A DNA stretch of 7,748 bases from positions 1 through 7,748 of the forward strand of contig JAEYRA010000171.1 in NCBI GenBank assembly GCA_023409755.1. Direction: 5' to 3'. The notes beneath the pieces are model-generated. The model saw only the letters and a program-made list of their open reading frames with translations, ran no database searches and was not told where the DNA came from. This document shows, piece after piece, positions 1-5,492 of this stretch. The stretch is from Bacillota bacterium. GTDB lineage: Bacteria; Bacillota; Clostridia; Christensenellales; UMGS416. Position 1 is the first letter of the stretch. Each line of letters starts with the position of its first letter. A program made the position numbers and the translations under genes.

Positions 1-9
1 CCGTTCCGG

Positions 10-489
10 TTATAGGATCAGATTCTCCAGCGTGTTCTCGCACCACATGATGTAGGCGTCCTCGCCGGTGTCTTCGTAGTATCCCTTGCGCCGCCCGGCC
101 ACATCAAACCCCATGGAGCGGTAGAGGGCCAGCGCCGCCTCGTTGCTGACGCGCACCTCCAGCGTCATACGGATGATCTCCAGCGCGCGGTAGGCCATTC
201 GCATGAGCTCGCGCATGAGGAGCCGCCCGTAGCCGTGTCCGCGCCAATCGGGGTGCACGGCCACGTTGTTCACGTGGGCCTCATCGAGGATGAGCCACAT
301 GCCGGCGAAGCCCACGACGACACCGTCTTCCTCCAGCACGCAGTAGCGGGCGCACTTGTTGTTGAGCTCGCCCTGAAAGGCATCCAGCGACCATGGGGTC
401 TGGAAGCTCACCGTCTCAATCACGTGCACCCGCTCCAGGTCGCCCTGGGCCATGGGCCGCAGGCGCAGGGTGTGGCCGCCGCGTTTCAT
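10..489 (-). CDS. rimI: RimI-type ribosomal protein S18 alanine N-acetyltransferase
   Basis: This 159-residue GNAT-fold enzyme uses acetyl-CoA to acetylate the N-terminal alanine of ribosomal protein S18 in the cytosol. The acetyl-CoA loop is R83-G-H-G-Y-G88, preceded by the strand VNNVAVHP (73-80). The second half carries the typical EVRxSNEAAxxLYRxxGF segment (111-128; Y123 matches the conserved RimI tyrosine) and the RimI-like GRRKGYYED...EDAYIM tail (132-148). The length is normal for RimI. The start is ATG at 487-489, because an AGGAGG lies 7 nt upstream and the ATG overlaps the tsaB stop as ATGA, suggesting translational coupling. The frame stays open far upstream, but that part is a shadow of tsaB. 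It is the last gene seen in the ribU-tsaE-tsaB-rimI run; the usual next gene, tsaD, would lie beyond position 1. The GNAT assignment is certain. The S18 substrate is inferred from similarity and from the tsa neighbours. Confidence 0.93.
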   Translation of the reverse strand: MKRGGHTLRLRPMAQGDLERVHVIETVSFQTPWSLDAFQGELNNKCARYCVLEEDGVVVGFAGMWLILDEAHVNNVAVHPDWRGHGYGRLLMRELMRMAYRALEIIRMTLEVRVSNEAALALYRSMGFDVAGRRKGYYEDTGEDAYIMWCENTLENLIL

Positions 490-1178
490 AGGGTGCCCTC
501 CTGCCGGGCACGGGCCTGCTCGGCTTGGGAGAGCCGCAGGTAATTGGGCAGCAGCGCGGCGGCGTCCATGGTGCCGCCGGCCTTCGCCTTGCGCCAGGCC
601 AGCCAGGCCGCCGCCCCCGCCCGCTGCAGCAGCAGGTGGGGCGGCGCAAAGTGGGCGCGTTCGCCCAGCGCGTCCTCGATGGCCGCGCGGTAGGGCGGCA
701 CGCCGTCGCCGCAGAAGAGCACCGGACCGGCAAGGGCCGGGTCGGCCAGCAGCGCAGCCAGCGCACGGGGGGCGGGGGGTAGCACCTCGGCCCCATCGCG
801 GTAGGCAGCCGAGTACACCTCGGCCCGCCGGGCATCGAGAATGGGCACCACCACGCCGCCAAAGGCGGGGAAGGCGGCGGCCAGCACCTCCAGCGTGCCC
901 ACGGCCACCACCGGGCGGCCATGGGCCTCGGCCATGCCCTTGACGGTGGACACGCCGATGCGCACGCCGGTGAACGAGCCAGGCCCGGCCACCGCCGCGA
1001 ACACGTCGATCTCGCCGGGCCGCCATCCGGCCAGCTTCAGGCATTGGTCGATGAGAGGCAGCAGCTTCTCCGACTGGGTCAGGCCGCTCGTCAGGTTGCA
1101 CTCGCACACCAGCGTGCCGTCCTCCAGGAGGGCGGCGCCGGCAACTTTGGTCGATGCGTCAATGGCTAGGAGCTTCAT
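486..1178 (-). CDS. tsaB: tRNA t6A biosynthesis protein TsaB
   Basis: This 230-residue protein belongs to the ASKHA-fold TsaB (YeaZ) family, which partners TsaD and TsaE to transfer threonylcarbamoyl from TC-AMP to A37 of ANN-reading tRNAs. Visible hallmarks are the N terminus MKLLAIDAST, the segment AGPGSFTGVRIG (64-75), DARRAEVY (115-122) and the C-terminal PNYLR (211-215) near the end. TsaB has no catalytic site of its own and acts as a scaffold for TsaD. Two ATGs are possible. The one at 1176-1178 is preferred because GAGGA sits 9 nt upstream and it overlaps the tsaE stop as ATGA. The ATG at 1185-1187 would directly abut the GAGGA. The 3' end overlaps rimI by 4 nt in the same ATGA form. 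The segment after residue 31 reads LTQSEKLLP, where many homologs have THSE, a small deviation of unknown meaning. Confidence 0.94.
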   Translation of the reverse strand: MKLLAIDASTKVAGAALLEDGTLVCECNLTSGLTQSEKLLPLIDQCLKLAGWRPGEIDVFAAVAGPGSFTGVRIGVSTVKGMAEAHGRPVVAVGTLEVLAAAFPAFGGVVVPILDARRAEVYSAAYRDGAEVLPPAPRALAALLADPALAGPVLFCGDGVPPYRAAIEDALGERAHFAPPHLLLQRAGAAAWLAWRKAKAGGTMDAAALLPNYLRLSQAEQARARQEGTL

Positions 1179-1624
1179 ATGGTCCATTCCTCAAGGATTC
1201 TTTGGTGTCGGGGCCCCAGGGCCGTGAACGTAATGGTGCGCGGCTCCTCGCCGGCCCCGTCGATCGTCACATCCAGCCGGTCGGCGGGCAGCAGATCCCC
1301 CGCGTTGCCCGGCCACTCGATGGCGCAGACGCCCGCGCCGAACAGGTAATCCTCCAGCCCCAGCTCGTCAGCGCCGCCCGCCTCCAGCCGGTAAAGGTCA
1401 AAATGGTAGAGCGGCAGGGGACCGGGGTGTTCGTGCAGCAGGGTGAAGGTGGGGGAGTTGACCCGCCCCGAGACCCCAAGGCCCCGGGCCAGGCCGCGCA
1501 CGAAGGCCGTTTTGCCCGCGCCCAGGCCGCCCCACAGCGCCAGCACCGCCCCGGGGATGAGCCGTCCGGCCAGCGCCTGGGCCAGAACTTCGGTTTGTGT
1601 TGGGCTGTTGGTGGGGGTTGTCAT
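1175..1624 (-). CDS. tsaE: tRNA t6A biosynthesis ATPase TsaE
   Basis: This 149-residue P-loop ATPase drives the turnover of the TsaB-TsaD t6A-forming complex. It has the Walker A GGLGAGKT (32-39), the TsaE-typical NSPTF (56-60), YHFDLYRL (73-80, with the conserved Asp 76) and EWPGN (103-107, with Glu 103 where the family has a conserved Glu-Trp). The length fits the family. The ATG at 1622-1624 has GAGG only 4 nt upstream, slightly short spacing but the only sensible start. The 3' end overlaps tsaB by 4 nt (ATGA). Only 13 bp separate this gene from the ribU stop, with no room for a terminator and no convincing promoter, so it is most simply part of the ribU transcript. Confidence 0.95.
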   Translation of the reverse strand: MTTPTNSPTQTEVLAQALAGRLIPGAVLALWGGLGAGKTAFVRGLARGLGVSGRVNSPTFTLLHEHPGPLPLYHFDLYRLEAGGADELGLEDYLFGAGVCAIEWPGNAGDLLPADRLDVTIDGAGEEPRTITFTALGPRHQRILEEWTI

Positions 1625-1637
1625 CGTTCCTCGCTCA

Positions 1638-2240
1638 TCATCGAAATTTGTGCAGCACCGGCTGCAGCGGGCGGTACAGCAGGTAGGCGATGCCGCCGGT
1701 CACCACGGCCTTCAACAGGTTGAAAGGTGCCACCACATACATAAGGTAGGCCTTCACGCTGTCCACCGCCGGGTTCAGCGCCCCCGCCAGCGCGAGGATC
1801 TGCTCCATCGGCATGAACTGGGAATAGAGGGGCAGCAGCACATAATAGTTCATCAGCGGCCCGCCCAGCGCACTCATCAATACCGCGCCTGCCGCCATGC
1901 CCCACACCGCGCCCGCGCGGCTCTTCCTATATTTATATACCAACGCCGCCGGCAGCACAAGGCAGAGACTGATGATGAAGTCGGCAATCTCGCCGATGCC
2001 GCCGGTCTGGCTGGCCGGCAGGTAGAGCACGTTCTTGACGAGCAGGATGGCCCCGCCCATGAACGGGCCCAGGGCAAACCCGCCGATGAGCGCCGGAATG
2101 TTGCTCAGGTCCAGTTTCAAGAAGCTGGGGAAGAAGGGCAGTGGCGCTTCGATGAACCGCAGCAGTGTGGCGATGGCGGCCAGCACGCCGCCGGTGGCGA
2201 CGCGCAGCGCCCAGCGGGGTCGTTGGTTGTTGGTGGTCAT
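1638..2240 (-). CDS. ribU: Riboflavin ECF transporter substrate-binding component RibU
   Basis: This 200-residue, strongly hydrophobic protein resembles the S component of an ECF-type vitamin transporter. It would bind riboflavin in the membrane and work with a shared EcfA-EcfA'-EcfT module that is not in this window. Five to six membrane segments can be seen (roughly residues 10-35, 50-75, 80-105, 115-140 and 160-190). The N-terminal part contains FLKLDLSNIPALIGGFALGP and, after it, a LVKNVLYLP stretch; D-S/D-IP and LKN motifs of this kind are typical of ECF S components for riboflavin. The start is the ATG at 2238-2240, chosen for the strong AAGGAGG 8 nt upstream. Codons further upstream are open but run through the riboswitch terminator. 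An FMN riboswitch lies directly upstream, strongly supporting the riboflavin assignment. The next gene, tsaE, begins 13 bp after the stop. Confidence 0.93.
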   Translation of the reverse strand: MTTNNQRPRWALRVATGGVLAAIATLLRFIEAPLPFFPSFLKLDLSNIPALIGGFALGPFMGGAILLVKNVLYLPASQTGGIGEIADFIISLCLVLPAALVYKYRKSRAGAVWGMAAGAVLMSALGGPLMNYYVLLPLYSQFMPMEQILALAGALNPAVDSVKAYLMYVVAPFNLLKAVVTGGIAYLLYRPLQPVLHKFR

Positions 2241-2260
2241 GGCGTTCTCCTCCTTACACA

Positions 2261-2292
2261 AAACGAAAAAGCCCCCCGGTATACCAGGGGGC
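2261..2292 (-). terminator. Intrinsic terminator of the FMN riboswitch
   Basis: On the minus strand the 22-nt arm GCCCCC-TGG-TATA-CC-GGGGGGC (2292-2271) folds into a nine-pair stem, with one T-G wobble and a TATA loop. It is followed at once by TTTTT (2270-2266) and a further TTTT (2263-2260). It sits between the riboswitch and the ribU ribosome binding site, where FMN-bound RNA would end transcription before ribU. Confidence 0.93.
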
Positions 2293-2313
2293 AACAACGA
2301 CTGCAGAGAGCCG

Positions 2314-2431
2314 GTATCTTTTTCCATCCAGACTGTACTGTCGGCCCCGGATTCTCACCGGGTCAGTCCTGCCTTGGCAGGAGTCGCGGGCTTTACCGCC
2401 GGTGGGGAATTGCACCCCGCCCCAAAGATAC
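2314..2431 (-). promoter_or_regulatory. FMN riboswitch (RFN element)
   Basis: The minus strand carries the conserved RFN blocks in order: TTTGGGGCGGGG at the start, ATTCCCCACCGGCGGTAA, AGCCCGCGA, ACCCGGTGAGAATCCGGG and CAGTCTGGATGG. P1 closes between 2431-2424 (GTATCTTT) and 2321-2314 (AAAGATAC), 8 bp. The P4-like variable arm is the small CCTGCC-AA-GGCAGG hairpin near 2370. FMN binding is known to stabilise this fold. Here an intrinsic terminator lies about 20 nt downstream, so the switch should repress ribU, and whatever is cotranscribed with it, when flavin is plentiful. Confidence 0.97.
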
Positions 2432-2451
2432 ACCGTATGCGATTTATACCG

Positions 2452-2480
2452 AGTATAGCACCGGCCCGACCGGTTGTAAA
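2452..2480 (-). promoter_or_regulatory. Promoter of the FMN riboswitch-ribU transcript
   Basis: On the minus strand TTTACA (2480-2475) and TATACT (2457-2452) are separated by exactly 17 nt, fitting a housekeeping sigma promoter. The predicted start near 2445 lies about 15 nt ahead of the riboswitch P1 stem, giving a leader of about 205 nt. The spacer holds the inverted repeat ACCGG-TCGGG-CCGGT (2474-2460). The -35 box begins only 3 nt after the stop codon of the upstream DUF1002 gene. Confidence 0.83.
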
Positions 2481-2483
2481 GCG

Positions 2484-3350
2484 TTACTTACCGCCAAAGA
2501 GACTGGAGATCCAGTTTGTGAAGCTCGTCCACACCCGCGCCACCGAGCCGGCGAAGCCCGAGGTCTTCTCCTGCACCTGGTTCATGGTGTTGACGAGGTT
2601 CTGCAGGTTCTTGGCCTGCTGCAGCAGGGTGTCGGGGTCGATGTTGCTGTTGGCGAGCTTGCGCAGCAGCGCTACGATCTGGTCGACCTGCTCGTCGGTC
2701 AGGGTGACGTTGAGCTGCTTGGCGGTGGCCAGCACCTGCTCGCGCACTTCCTCGTCGCTCATCCCCTTGATCTGGTCGAGCATTTTCTTAAGCTCGTTGA
2801 TGAGCACGGTGGCCTCATCGTCGCCGATGACGTCGCCCAGGTCGCCGGTCAGCACCAGCTCCTGGCCGGCCACTTCCTTCTTGTTGTCGTCCAGCGTCTC
2901 GCCGGTGATGTCCTCATAGGCCTTGAAGATGCCGGCCAGCGCCGCCGTGCCGGAAACCTTGACCGGCGAGGCCACCTTGATGTTGGCGTCCTTGATGCCG
3001 GCGGTTGTCAGCGCCGCGGTGTACATGTCGGCGGTCACCCAGTTGATGTTGTGGGTCGTCACGTCGATGCCCGAACCCTCGTCCGCGCTCTGGATGTAGA
3101 TGGACGACAGCGACCGGCTGCCGATCTTGTCAGCGGGTACCAGGTCGGCCAGGTAGGCCTTTTCCTCGTCGATGGTGATCGTCAGCGTCTCCACCGCGTT
3201 CTCGCTCACGTCAAATTCTTTGAGCAGCTCAGCCTTCTGGTCGCTGGTCAGGTCCTTGCCAAACACGATGCGCGAATCGCCGTCAGCCAGCGCGGTCATC
3301 GGGGTAAGCAGCAGCATTGCCGCCGCCAGCAGGGAAATCAGCTTCTTCAT
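2484..3350 (-). CDS. Secreted DUF1002 (YpuA-like) protein
   Basis: This 288-residue protein belongs to the DUF1002 family, whose Bacillus subtilis member YpuA has almost the same length and no established function. Residues 1-22 form a signal peptide: MKK, a hydrophobic core rich in L and A, and a predicted cleavage after ALA. The mature part starts with the family-typical RIVFGKDLTSDQKAELL (27-43). The central signature is NINWVTADMYTAALTTAGI (101-119), then VASPVKVSGTAALAGIFKAYE (126-146). The C-terminal half is helical and charged, with a coiled-coil-like stretch around 180-265, and the tail WTSFTNWISSLFGGK is amphipathic. The start at 3348-3350 fits the signal peptide and has AAAGGA 11 nt upstream. 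It is monocistronic by layout, with its own promoter. No intrinsic terminator is seen after its stop, so read-through into the ribU leader is possible. Confidence 0.9.
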   Translation of the reverse strand: MKKLISLLAAAMLLLTPMTALADGDSRIVFGKDLTSDQKAELLKEFDVSENAVETLTITIDEEKAYLADLVPADKIGSRSLSSIYIQSADEGSGIDVTTHNINWVTADMYTAALTTAGIKDANIKVASPVKVSGTAALAGIFKAYEDITGETLDDNKKEVAGQELVLTGDLGDVIGDDEATVLINELKKMLDQIKGMSDEEVREQVLATAKQLNVTLTDEQVDQIVALLRKLANSNIDPDTLLQQAKNLQNLVNTMNQVQEKTSGFAGSVARVWTSFTNWISSLFGGK

Positions 3351-3414
3351 GTGCAAAACCGTCCTTTCCGCCCGCGAGGGCAGCGGATGTTGGCGACCGT
3401 CGGCCGCCGGCAAT

Positions 3415-3443
3415 AGTATACCCATCTGGGCGGCTTGTGGCAA
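3415..3443 (-). promoter_or_regulatory. Promoter of the DUF1002 gene
   Basis: On the minus strand TTGCCA (3443-3438) and TATACT (3420-3415) are 17 nt apart, each one base from consensus. The start of transcription would be near 3408, giving a 5' UTR of about 58 nt before the ATG at 3350. Confidence 0.83.
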
Positions 3444-3542
3444 CCAAATGACAAACATTTTCATGTTCAACCAACATTTGTGTTTATCATACACCGCAAG
3501 CAGATGACAGTGTGACGACCGAAGGCAGTAAAAGGTTCCCGC

Positions 3543-4520
3543 TCACAGCACCACAGCCAATACCTTCCAGGTGATGTAGGCGACGTAGCCCACCACCAGC
3601 AGCACGCCGGAGAGCCGCCGGATGCGCCGGTGTGCCGCCGAGAAGGCAAACACTACCGCCGTGGTGGCCACCATGGCCGCCGCGTCCACAGCCAGCCCCG
3701 CCTCTGCCGCGATGGGGTGCAGCGCCGCCGACGCACCCAACACAAAGAGAATGTTGAACAGGCAGCTGCCGATGGCGTTGCCCAGCACGATCTCGGGCTC
3801 GCCTTTGCGCGCGGCGGTCACGGCGGTGAGAAGCTCGGGCATGGTGGTGGCAAGGGAGAGTACCGTCAGGCCAATGAGCGTCTCGCTCATGCCAAAGAGC
3901 GCGGCGATTTGCACGCTGTTGTCCACGGTGAGCTTGCCGCCCAGGCCCAGGGCCGCCAAGGAGAGCACCGTCAGCACGAGGAGCTTGCCCACCGGCTCGG
4001 GCGGGGCGGAGGGCAAGCCGTTGCCGTCGTCGTCGGTGTCCAGGTCGCCCTGGGCATCCACGTAGGCGGGCAGGGACTGCCGTGAACCGCGTACCACATA
4101 CGTGAGAAACCCGGCGAACCCCACGAGCAGGATTGCCCCGTCCCAGCGGGAGAGGGAGCCATCGAAGAAGAGCAGCGCGCACAGCAACAGCTGCACCCCC
4201 AGCAGCATGGGGATCTCCCGCCGCACCACGCTGTCATGCACCGCCAGCGGCAGAATGAGGGCTGCCACCCCGGTGATGAGCGCCATGTTTGCCAGCGAAC
4301 TGCCCACGGCGTTGCCCAGTGTCAGCGCGTTGGCGCCGGCCAGGCCCGAAACCAACCCAACCACCATCTCCGGCGCGCTGGTGCCGAAGGCCACCACCGT
4401 GATGCCGATGATGAACGTGGACACGCCGAAGCGCCCCGCCAGCTTGGCGGCCGAGTCGATGAGCACGTCCGCGCCCTTGATGATGAGCACAAGCCCGATG
4501 AGAAGCCAAACAAACGCCAT
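3543..4520 (-). CDS. Calcium/sodium antiporter, CaCA family (YrbG-like)
   Basis: This 325-residue integral membrane protein is a cation/Ca2+ exchanger, expected to export Ca2+ against Na+ or H+. Both family-defining alpha repeats are present: alpha-1 with VAFGTSAPE (43-51) and LGNAVGSSLAN (68-78), alpha-2 with LATTMPELLTA (223-233) and LGNAIGSCLFN (246-256). The two halves are each about five membrane helices, in the usual inverted-repeat layout. The cytosolic loop between the halves (about 144-178) contains a very acidic stretch, DLDTDDDGNG (159-168), recalling a Ca2+-binding DxDxDG loop. The start at 4518-4520 is supported by GGAGGG about 6 nt upstream. The frame is open further upstream but has no membrane-like content there. 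It is transcribed alone from a strong promoter at 4647-4676. Ion specificity cannot be read from the sequence. Confidence 0.93.
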   Translation of the reverse strand: MAFVWLLIGLVLIIKGADVLIDSAAKLAGRFGVSTFIIGITVVAFGTSAPEMVVGLVSGLAGANALTLGNAVGSSLANMALITGVAALILPLAVHDSVVRREIPMLLGVQLLLCALLFFDGSLSRWDGAILLVGFAGFLTYVVRGSRQSLPAYVDAQGDLDTDDDGNGLPSAPPEPVGKLLVLTVLSLAALGLGGKLTVDNSVQIAALFGMSETLIGLTVLSLATTMPELLTAVTAARKGEPEIVLGNAIGSCLFNILFVLGASAALHPIAAEAGLAVDAAAMVATTAVVFAFSAAHRRIRRLSGVLLVVGYVAYITWKVLAVVL

Positions 4521-4587
4521 ATCGTCCCTCCATCCGCCCGTTGCTGCAACAAAAAAGCAGGAGCAAGCAAAGCCCCCACCCAACAGC

Positions 4588-4601
4588 TTTCAATCTTGAA
4601 A
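4588..4601. promoter_or_regulatory. Perfect 14-bp palindrome in the antiporter leader
   Basis: TTTCAA-TC-TTGAAA is a perfect inverted repeat with a 2-bp centre, about 40 nt downstream of the predicted transcription start of the antiporter. The short centre makes it poor as an RNA hairpin but a good shape for a dimeric repressor site. The protein that would bind it is unknown. Confidence 0.35.
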
Positions 4602-4646
4602 CAGTCGCCTGTCCAACCGGAATGTCACCGTATCTGCAATGCGTTT

Positions 4647-4676
4647 ATTGTACGACCAGCCAGTGCTGTTTGTCAA
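4647..4676 (-). promoter_or_regulatory. Promoter of the antiporter gene
   Basis: On the minus strand a perfect TTGACA (4676-4671) and TACAAT (4652-4647, one base from consensus) are separated by 18 nt. Transcription would start near 4640, giving a leader of about 120 nt. The -35 box lies just after the stop codon of the 133-residue gene upstream. The spacer contains GGCTGGTC, the reverse complement of a motif repeated in the 5.1-5.5 kb interval, which may be chance. Confidence 0.87.
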
Positions 4677-4683
4677 AACCTCG

Positions 4684-5085
4684 TCAGCGCCTTTCGCCCA
4701 TCAGCCAACGCTTGCCCACCTCGGGGTCGTCCACAAAGCGGGGCGGCTCCCGCAGGGCGCAGCCGTGGGCCGCCATGGCCCGCAGCAGCTTGCCTTGGCT
4801 CCGGCGGGGGAACCCGGCGAAGCACAGCCGGTAGATCTTGGGTGCGAGGGCCGCGATGTGCCGGGCCAGCGCGTCGATGGTCCGGTCGTTCCACGGCGAC
4901 TCGTAGCAGTCAATCCATACCCGGCGGTTGTGCTGCCCGCCGGAGGAGAGCACGAACGCCTCCTCGGCGGCCATCACGGCAAGCAGCCGCGCCTCGTCCG
5001 TCTGGAAACCGCCATACTTCAAAGGGTGCAGCTCCCCACCCAGATAGGGGTAGGGGCACAGGGATCCGCTGGGTGATTTTGCCAT
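4684..5085 (-). CDS. Hypothetical protein, 133 residues
   Basis: I do not recognise this family. The start at 5083-5085 is chosen because GGAAGGAGAGGA lies about 7 nt upstream. No signal peptide or membrane segment is visible. After a Pro/Gly/Tyr-rich start (LCPYPYLGGELHPLKYGG, 9-26) comes an alternating alpha/beta pattern: a helix DEARLLAVMAAEEAF (29-43), a strand RVWIDCYES (55-63), a helix around TIDALARHIAALAP, a strand KIYRLCFAGF, a helix QGKLLRAMAAHG, and a charged C terminus. This suggests a small cytosolic Rossmann-like or STAS-like fold, but that is inference only. The clear ribosome binding site and steady amino acid composition argue for a real gene. No good promoter was found upstream. 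It stands alone between the repeat-rich interval and the antiporter. Confidence 0.75.
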   Translation of the reverse strand: MAKSPSGSLCPYPYLGGELHPLKYGGFQTDEARLLAVMAAEEAFVLSSGGQHNRRVWIDCYESPWNDRTIDALARHIAALAPKIYRLCFAGFPRRSQGKLLRAMAAHGCALREPPRFVDDPEVGKRWLMGERR

Positions 5086-5122
5086 CGTCGGTCCTCTCCT
5101 TCCGGCTGCGCCTTTCGCGTCT

Positions 5123-5145
5123 GGCTGGTCGTGCCGTTCCGGCAC
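5123..5145 (-). repeat. GACCAGCC-flanked hairpin, inverted copy
   Basis: On the minus strand the 6-bp hairpin GTGCCG-GAA-CGGCAC (5145-5131) is followed directly by GACCAGCC (5130-5123). This matches the right-hand part of the copies at 5169 and 5450, but the GGGCGAGCA left flank is missing. Confidence 0.65.
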
Positions 5146-5168
5146 CTTACTTCCGCCTCGCGGGCATC

Positions 5169-5211
5169 CCGGGTTGCTTGGGCGAGCAGCACGCACTGCG
5201 TGCGACCAGCC
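5169..5211 (+). repeat. GAGCA/GACCA hairpin repeat, copy A
   Basis: The copy consists of the 20-nt left flank ccgggttgcttgggcgagca (5169-5188), a 15-nt variable hairpin GCACGC-ACT-GCGTGC (5189-5203) and the right flank GACCAGCC (5204-5211). Left and right flanks are identical to copy B at 5450-5492, while the hairpin differs almost completely yet keeps its length and pairing. Confidence 0.85.
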
Positions 5212-5220
5212 ATGCTCGCT

Positions 5221-5243
5221 GGTGCTGTCCCTTGGACAGCACC
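5221..5243. repeat. 10-bp inverted repeat with 3-nt loop
   Basis: GGTGCTGTCC (5221-5230), loop CTT, GGACAGCACC (5234-5243). This is the longest perfect stem in the interval. It lies just after TGCTCGC (5213-5219), which is the reverse complement of the GCGAGCA arm of copy A (5182-5188). Confidence 0.85.
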
Positions 5244-5392
5244 CGGCGTCGTCGGCCTTGCCGCCATCCAGGCGGTTTTGACTGCTCGCCCATGCGACCT
5301 GGCCGCTGTTGCGACAGCCGCGATATAGACAGCTTGTTCCTCGTTATTATCGATTCGCCGTTCACACCTTACGCGCCATCTAGGATGCATAT

Positions 5393-5419
5393 GCGAGCAG
5401 CGGAGCGAACGACCAGCCC
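5393..5419 (+). repeat. GAGCA/GACCA repeat, degenerate copy C
   Basis: GCGAGCA (5393-5399) and GACCAGCCC (5411-5419) bracket only 11 nt instead of 15, and those do not form a clear stem. It appears to be a decayed or truncated member of the same family. Confidence 0.5.
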
Positions 5420-5426
5420 AGGCGCT

Positions 5427-5449
5427 AAGGCATTACGCTGCAATGCCTT
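5427..5449. repeat. 8-bp inverted repeat next to copy B
   Basis: AAGGCATT (5427-5434), loop ACGCTGC, AATGCCTT (5442-5449). It joins directly to the left flank of copy B, so the copy C - hairpin - copy B order may be one composite unit. Confidence 0.8.
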
Positions 5450-5492
5450 CCGGGTTGCTTGGGCGAGCAATGCGCGTAACGCATGACCAGCC
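5450..5492 (+). repeat. GAGCA/GACCA hairpin repeat, copy B
   Basis: The same 20-nt left flank as copy A (5450-5469) and the same GACCAGCC right flank (5485-5492) enclose ATGCGC-GTA-ACGCAT (5470-5484), a stem of five pairs plus one C-A mismatch. GGGC (5461-5464) can pair with GCCC (5490-5493), leaving a symmetric GAGCA/GACCA internal loop. Copies A and B are 281 bp apart. Confidence 0.85.

Noticed and set aside
490..1107. A long N-terminal extension of the rimI frame
   Set aside because: The frame is open but the product is Arg/Gly/Ala-rich noise antiphase to tsaB. The ATGA overlap and the AGGAGG fix the rimI start at 489.
1443..3416. A plus-strand open frame of 657 codons across ribU, the riboswitch and the DUF1002 gene
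   Set aside because: It is antisense to two clear genes and a riboswitch, its product is rich in His, Gln and Arg in no family-like pattern, and no ribosome binding site is evident. In GC-rich DNA stops are rare in such shadow frames.
3444..3542. Terminator or regulatory hairpins after the antiporter gene (ATGTT-GGTTG-AACAT-GAAA-ATGTT)
   Set aside because: The stems are 5 bp, AT-rich and mutually exclusive, with no T run. I see no supported terminator in this gap.
4654..4661. An additional GACCAGCC copy in the antiporter promoter spacer
   Set aside because: Only 8 nt match, there is no adjoining good hairpin or GAGCA flank, and one such match per window is within chance.
5261..5279. CCGCC-ATCCA-GGCGG followed by TTTT as a plus-strand intrinsic terminator
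   Set aside because: The stem is only 5 bp, the T run is four bases long, and no plus-strand gene lies upstream.
5131..5486. Plus- and minus-strand open frames inside the repeat-rich interval
   Set aside because: The products are low-complexity and Arg/Ala/Pro-rich, no ribosome binding sites fit, and the sequence is explained by hairpins with conserved flanks.
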